Assembly (NCBI RefSeq): GCF_003402415.2
Contig: NZ_AP036014.1
Coordinates: 3,286,001 to 3,350,000, forward strand
Reading direction: 5' to 3'
DNA: 64,000 nucleotides
Source: Cupidesulfovibrio sp000226255
GTDB lineage: Bacteria; Desulfobacterota; Desulfovibrionia; Desulfovibrionales; Desulfovibrionaceae
Shown: positions 58,591 to 64,000 of the stretch, in pieces
Layout: each line of letters starts with the position of its first letter
Numbering within the stretch: the first letter of the stretch is position 1
The notes under the pieces: generated by a model
What the model was told of the DNA's origin: nothing
Databases searched by the model: none
The model's input: the letters and a program-made list of their open reading frames with translations, nothing else
Made by a program: the position numbers and the translations under genes

Positions 58591-58967
58591 TGCAATTTGG
58601 TCGAACTCACTTCGCACCAACCCAGCTCCTGACCCGGGCGGTACGTTGTACGCTGCACCCCTCTTTCTTTCCCCCCGAACCGACAGCCTTTCCGGTGGGC
58701 GCGTCGCTCTTGTCGCGCGTCCGTCATGCCTCATGCGCGGCACGGCGTTGAAGGGACACCCCCTTCACGCGGCCGCCTTTCGTTGTCGCTTCGCCCCGGC
58801 AGCCTCGCGTTGCGCGCCTGCTGCCCCCGAAACGCGGAACCCTGATTGCGCCGCCGGTTCCGCTGCCCTGCGTGCCGTGCACGCGTCCGCTTCATCCGAC
58901 CCGCACGGGTCGTTCGGCCTCTCGCGCTGAGAGCCCCGCCGGAAAACCGTCTTTCTGAGGTGAAACC

Positions 58968-61900
58968 ATGGGCCAACTCACGAAAAAGTTCGGCAAGATT
59001 CCCGTATCGCTCGGCATTCCGCACCTCCTGAACCTTCAGGTGGACTCGTACGTCAAGTTCCTTCAGGAAGGCATTGCCGAACGCAAGCCCGACGAGGGCC
59101 TTGAAGGGGTCTTCCGTTCCGTGTTCCCCATAGAGGACTTCAACCGCACCGCCAGCCTCGAATATGTCAGCTACGACATTGGCGAGCCCAAGTTCGACCA
59201 GGCGGAATGCATCTCGAAGGGCCTCACCTACGAAGCGCCCATCCGCATCAAGGTGCGGCTCGTGGTCTACGACGTGGACGACGACTCCGGCAACCGCACC
59301 ATCCGCGACATCAAGGAACAGGACATCTATTTCGGCACCCTGCCGCTGATGACCGAGAAGGGCACCTTCATCATCAACGGCACCGAACGCGTCATCGTCA
59401 ACCAGTTGCAGCGCTCGCCGGGCATCATCTTCGAGCACGATTCGGGCAAGACCCATTCGAGCCGCAAGGTGCTGTACTCCTGCCGCGTCATCCCCATGCG
59501 CGGTTCGTGGCTCGACTTCGACTTCGACCACAAGGACATCCTGTACGTGCGCATCGACCGGCGCCGCAAGATGCCCGCCACCATCCTGTTCAAGGCCATG
59601 GGCATGAGCAAGACGGACATCCTGGACTACTTCTACAAGAAGGAGTTCTACCGCCTTGCCGCCGACGGCCGCGTGTTCTGGGAAGTGCAGAAGGACATGT
59701 TCCGCAAGGATTCGGCCTTCGCCGACATCGCGGGCGCAGACGGCACCGTGTTCGTCAAGGCGGGCAAGCCCATCACCAAGCGGGCCTGGCGCCAGATCTG
59801 CGAAGCGGGCCTCGAAGCCATCGAAGTGGCCGCCGACACCCTGGACGGCCTGTTCCTGGCCGAGGACGTGGTGAACCCCTCCACCGGCGAAGTGCTGGCC
59901 GAAGCCGCCGACGAAGTGACCCCCGGCGTGCAGGAACGCCTGCGCGAGGCGGGCATCGAACGCCTGCCCATCCTGCACACCAAGGGCATCGACACCTCGT
60001 CCTCGCTGCGCGACACCCTGGTGCTGGACAAGACCGCCGACAAGGAAGCCGCGCAGGTGGAAATCTACCGCCGCCTGCGTCCCTCCTCGCCGCCGACGCC
60101 CGAGATCGCGGAAAGCTTCTTCGACAACCTGTTCCGCAGCCCGGACTACTACGACCTTTCCCCCGTGGGCCGCTACAAGCTGAACCAGCGCCTTGGCCTT
60201 GACCAGTCGCTGGACCTGCGCGTGCTGACCGACGAGGACATCCTTACCGCCATCAAGGTGCTGTTGCACCTGAAGGACAGCCACGGCCCGGCCGACGACA
60301 TCGACCACCTGGGCAACCGCCGCGTGCGGCCCGTGGGCGAACTGGTGGAAAACCAGTACCGCATCGGCCTCGTGCGCATGGAACGGGCGATCAAGGAACG
60401 CATGAGCCTGCAGGAAGTCTCCACGCTCATGCCGCACGACCTGATCAACCCGAAGCCGGTGGCCGCCGTGCTGAAGGAATTCTTCGGCACTTCGCAGCTC
60501 TCGCAGTTCATGGACCAGACCAACGCCCTGTCGGAAGTGACGCACAAGCGCCGCCTGTCCGCCCTGGGCCCCGGCGGCCTGACCCGCGAACGCGCGGGCT
60601 TTGAAGTGCGCGACGTGCACACCTCGCACTACGGCCGCATCTGCCCCATCGAAACGCCGGAAGGTCCGAACATCGGCCTCATCGTGTCGCTGACCACCTA
60701 CGCCAAGGTCAACGACTACGGCTTCATCGAGACGCCGTACCACGTCATCCGCGATACGAAGATGACCGGTGAGGTGGTCTACCTCGACGCCTCGCGCGAA
60801 CACGGCGAAGTCATCGCCCAGGCCAACGCGCCCTTCGACGCGGAAGGCAAGCTGGCCGACGACTACGTCACCACCCGTGTGAAGGGCGACGTGCTCATGT
60901 CGCCCCGCGAGGAAGTGACCCTGATGGACGTTTCGCCCAGCCAGATGGTGTCCATCTCGGCCGCGCTGATCCCGTTCCTGGAACACGACGACGCCAACCG
61001 CGCGCTCATGGGTTCGAACATGCAGCGCCAGGCCGTGCCGCTGCTGCAGTGCGAAAAGCCCATCGTGGGCACGGGCATGGAAGGCCCGGTGGCCCAGGAC
61101 TCGGGCGCGTGCATCATCGCCGAGGGCCCCGGCATCGTGCGCTACGCCGACGCCGACCGCATCATCGTCAGCTACGAGAACGGCCTGTACCCCGAACGGG
61201 GCGGCGTGCGCGCCTACGACCTGCAGAAGTTCCACAAGTCCAACCAGAACTCCTGCTTCGGCCAGAAGCCCACCTGCCACCCCGGCCAGATCGTGACCAA
61301 GGGCGCCATCCTCGCCGACGGTCCCGGCATCGAGGACGGCGAACTGGCGCTGGGCAAGAACCTTGTGGTCGCCTTCATGCCCTGGTGCGGCTACAACTTC
61401 GAAGACTCCATCCTCATCTCCGAGCGCACCGTGAAGGAAGACACCTTCACCTCGGTGCACATCGAAGAGTTCGAGGTTGTCGCGCGCGACACCAAGCTGG
61501 GACCGGAAGAAATCACCCGCGACATTCCCAACGTGGGCGAAGACATGCTGCGCAACCTGGACGGCAGCGGCATCATTCGCATCGGGGCCAACGTGAGGCC
61601 CGACGACATCCTCGTCGGCAAGATCACCCCCAAGGGCGAAACCCAGCTGACCCCTGAAGAAAAGCTGCTGCGCGCCATCTTCGGCGACAAGGCCCGCGAC
61701 GTGAAGAACACCTCGCTCAAGGTGCCCCCGGGCATCGAGGGCACCGTCATCGAAGTCAAGGTGTTCAACCGCCGCTCCGGTGAAAAGGACGAGCGCGCCC
61801 GCCTGATCGAGGAATACGAACTGGGCCGCCTGGACCGCAAGGAACAGGATCACATTCGCGGCCTTGGCGACGCCACCCGCGTGAAGCTGATGGCCGTGGT

Positions 61901-63086
61901 GGAAGGCAAGCAGATCGGCACCACCCTGGCGGGCAAGAAGAAGGGCGAGGTCATCGCCGAGGCCGGTGCGTCCGTCACCGCCGAGATGCTGGCCGACGTG
62001 CCCCTGAAGAAGCTCTCCGGCCTGTTCAAGAACCGCGAGGTCAACGAAGCCGTGGACGCCCTGCTGGAAAGCTACGACCAGCAGGTGCAGTTCATCAGCA
62101 ACATCTACGAGTCCAAGCGCGGCAAGGTGACCGAAGGGGACGACCTGCCCCCCGGCGTCATCAAGATGGTCAAGGTCTACATCGCCGTGAAGCGCAAGCT
62201 CTCGGTGGGCGACAAAATGGCCGGCCGCCACGGGAACAAGGGCGTCGTCTCCTGCATCCTGCCCGCCGAGGACATGCCGTTCTTCGCGGACGGCCGCCCG
62301 GTGGACATCGTGCTGAACCCCCTTGGCGTGCCTTCGCGAATGAACATTGGCCAGATCATGGAAACCCACCTCGGGTGGGCCGCCAAGGAAACCGGCCGCC
62401 AGCTCGCCGAAATGCTGGAGCGCAACGACCCCATGAAGGCCATGCGCGCCGAGGTGAAGCGGGCGTTCGATTCCGCCGCCATCAACTCCCTGGTCGATTC
62501 CATGGACGATGACGATTTCCGTGCCGCCGTCTCCAAGCTGGGCCGGGGCATCGTGACCAAGACGCCCGTGTTCGACGGCGCGGCCGAAGAGGAAATCTGG
62601 TCGTGGCTCGTGCGCGCCGGCATCGACGAGGACGGCAAGACCGTGCTCTACGACGGCCGCACCGGCGAGCGGTTCCACAACCGCGTCACCACCGGCGTCA
62701 TGTACATGCTCAAGCTCCACCACCTGGTCGACGAAAAGATCCACGCCCGCTCCACCGGCCCCTACTCGCTGGTGACCCAGCAGCCCCTTGGCGGCAAGGC
62801 CCAGTTCGGTGGCCAGCGCCTGGGTGAAATGGAAGTGTGGGCGCTGGAAGCGTACGGCGCGGCCTACCTGCTGCAGGAATTCCTGACCGTGAAGTCGGAC
62901 GACGTGACCGGCCGCGTGAAGATGTACGAGAAGATCGTGAAGGGCGACAACTTCCTGGAAGCTGGCCTGCCCGAATCGTTCAACGTGCTCGTCAAGGAAC
63001 TCATGTCGCTGGGCCTCGACGTCACGCTGCACCAGGAAGAAGGCAAGAAGCGCCCGAAGCGCGTCGGCTTCATGAACGCGCTGTAA
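58968..63086 (+). CDS. rpoB: RNA polymerase beta subunit
   Basis: ATG 58968 has TGAGGTG upstream. The 1372-residue protein carries all beta-subunit landmarks: the rifampicin region GTSQLSQFMDQTNALSEVTH with KRRLSALGPGGL, ETPEGPNIGLI, GYNFEDSILISERTVKED, and the C-terminal MEVWALEAYGAAYLLQEFLT. The rifampicin region shows no change known to give resistance. It forms the catalytic core with RpoC. Confidence 0.97.
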   Translation: MGQLTKKFGKIPVSLGIPHLLNLQVDSYVKFLQEGIAERKPDEGLEGVFRSVFPIEDFNRTASLEYVSYDIGEPKFDQAECISKGLTYEAPIRIKVRLVVYDVDDDSGNRTIRDIKEQDIYFGTLPLMTEKGTFIINGTERVIVNQLQRSPGIIFEHDSGKTHSSRKVLYSCRVIPMRGSWLDFDFDHKDILYVRIDRRRKMPATILFKAMGMSKTDILDYFYKKEFYRLAADGRVFWEVQKDMFRKDSAFADIAGADGTVFVKAGKPITKRAWRQICEAGLEAIEVAADTLDGLFLAEDVVNPSTGEVLAEAADEVTPGVQERLREAGIERLPILHTKGIDTSSSLRDTLVLDKTADKEAAQVEIYRRLRPSSPPTPEIAESFFDNLFRSPDYYDLSPVGRYKLNQRLGLDQSLDLRVLTDEDILTAIKVLLHLKDSHGPADDIDHLGNRRVRPVGELVENQYRIGLVRMERAIKERMSLQEVSTLMPHDLINPKPVAAVLKEFFGTSQLSQFMDQTNALSEVTHKRRLSALGPGGLTRERAGFEVRDVHTSHYGRICPIETPEGPNIGLIVSLTTYAKVNDYGFIETPYHVIRDTKMTGEVVYLDASREHGEVIAQANAPFDAEGKLADDYVTTRVKGDVLMSPREEVTLMDVSPSQMVSISAALIPFLEHDDANRALMGSNMQRQAVPLLQCEKPIVGTGMEGPVAQDSGACIIAEGPGIVRYADADRIIVSYENGLYPERGGVRAYDLQKFHKSNQNSCFGQKPTCHPGQIVTKGAILADGPGIEDGELALGKNLVVAFMPWCGYNFEDSILISERTVKEDTFTSVHIEEFEVVARDTKLGPEEITRDIPNVGEDMLRNLDGSGIIRIGANVRPDDILVGKITPKGETQLTPEEKLLRAIFGDKARDVKNTSLKVPPGIEGTVIEVKVFNRRSGEKDERARLIEEYELGRLDRKEQDHIRGLGDATRVKLMAVVEGKQIGTTLAGKKKGEVIAEAGASVTAEMLADVPLKKLSGLFKNREVNEAVDALLESYDQQVQFISNIYESKRGKVTEGDDLPPGVIKMVKVYIAVKRKLSVGDKMAGRHGNKGVVSCILPAEDMPFFADGRPVDIVLNPLGVPSRMNIGQIMETHLGWAAKETGRQLAEMLERNDPMKAMRAEVKRAFDSAAINSLVDSMDDDDFRAAVSKLGRGIVTKTPVFDGAAEEEIWSWLVRAGIDEDGKTVLYDGRTGERFHNRVTTGVMYMLKLHHLVDEKIHARSTGPYSLVTQQPLGGKAQFGGQRLGEMEVWALEAYGAAYLLQEFLTVKSDDVTGRVKMYEKIVKGDNFLEAGLPESFNVLVKELMSLGLDVTLHQEEGKKRPKRVGFMNAL

Positions 63087-63346
63087 TGGTATACGATTTT
63101 GGGTAAGAGCAACCGGGGAGGGGACCTTTGGAAAAAGGTCTCCCTCCCCGGCCCCTCCCCCCAAAACTTTTCATACGTCTACGCACAACGTTTTCTCCGC
63201 CCCCCTCAACCGTCGCACCCGCGCACCGCGCGAAGGGTGACGAAAACGGGGTCAAGGGGGCCACAGCCCCTCTTGTGGGGGTGCAGGGGGCAAGCCCCCC
63301 TGCTCACCGAAGGCGTGCAAACAACCTTTTCGGGTAGGGACACGAT
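63087..63346. repeat. Hairpin-rich spacer between rpoB and rpoC
   Basis: CCGGGGAGGGGACCTTT (63113-63129) pairs with 63134-63151 with one bulge, and further on CAGGGGGC/GCCCCCCTG (63284-63302) forms a second stem. The G/C-block style with CCCCAAAACTTTT resembles dispersed intergenic elements I associate with Desulfovibrio. No gene is seen. Confidence 0.6.

Positions 63347-64000
<654 letters not shown>

Larger units (their letters stand above)
58343..58967. other. Long rplL-rpoB spacer with terminator and promoter
   Basis: The 625-bp gap has no convincing gene. It contains the hairpin at 58378-58402 and the promoter at 58562-58590, so rpoBC can be tuned apart from the ribosomal proteins. Confidence 0.6.

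Noticed and set aside
58731..63164. 1477-codon frame opposite rpoB
   Set aside because: It is the reverse-frame shadow of rpoB caused by third-position G/C; it has no recognisable domain.

Overview
The window is a stretch of G+C-rich bacterial chromosome in which a Mu-like transposable prophage (about 1-30345, left part outside the window) abuts core housekeeping genes. The host looks like a sulfate reducer of the Desulfovibrionaceae (Desulfovibrio/Nitratidesulfovibrio type). That assignment is an inference from base composition, the Mu-like prophage, the intergenic hairpin elements and the style of the ribosomal and RNA polymerase genes; nothing in the window proves the genus.

Prophage. Leftward genes at 1-3067 are an early-type operon with overlapping stop and start codons. 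It includes HTH-like proteins, a DUF2325 protein with a lipoprotein tail, and a DUF1937-like protein; the transposase must lie further left. A LexA/CI-type self-cleaving repressor (3268-3948) is divergent from it, and three copies of a GCACnnnCGAG-type site lie in the gap. Two short cargo genes follow: a secreted thermonuclease and a one-helix membrane protein. Each starts directly after an identical terminator-like hairpin inside a duplicated block that also carries a remnant of the repressor 3' end. From 5318 rightwards come lysis genes (GH108-type endolysin with an EF-hand-like loop, a small membrane protein, Rz/Rz1-like spanins), packaging (gp27/gp28-like terminase), portal, MuF with a toxin-like C-terminal region, protease/scaffold, capsid, a contractile tail set (sheath, tube, frameshifted chaperone, tape measure, baseplate), tail fibre, a small protein with a phospholipase A2-like motif, and a Com + DNA adenine methyltransferase pair. 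The lysis and capsid blocks are both preceded by the same 13-nt motif, a candidate late-promoter element. The right end of the prophage is placed at about 30345.

Host accessory region (30346-46012). A repeat-rich gap is followed by an acyl-ACP thioesterase, a MarR regulator with its MFS exporter, rlmN, an unknown protein with a Lar-like zinc motif, an iron alcohol dehydrogenase, umuC and umuD, an orphan EcfT-like membrane protein, a second MarR regulator, a TMEM165/GDT1 transporter under a yybP-ykoY (Mn2+) riboswitch, and a GAF-domain protein in front of gap.

Translation and envelope cluster (46013-52254). This holds tlyA (leftward), rpmE, a DUF1385 membrane protein, prfA, prmC and lpxC. lpxC has a strong sigma-54 (-24/-12) promoter match with an upstream palindrome.

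Core information-processing cluster (52917-64000). The order is tRNA-Thr(TGT), Tyr, Gly, Thr(GGT), tuf, rpmG, tRNA-Trp, secE, nusG, rplK, rplA, rplJ, rplL, rpoB, rpoC (cut by the window end). An L10-type leader precedes rplJ, a partial terminator and a promoter lie between rplL and rpoB, and an unusually long hairpin-bearing spacer separates rpoB from rpoC.
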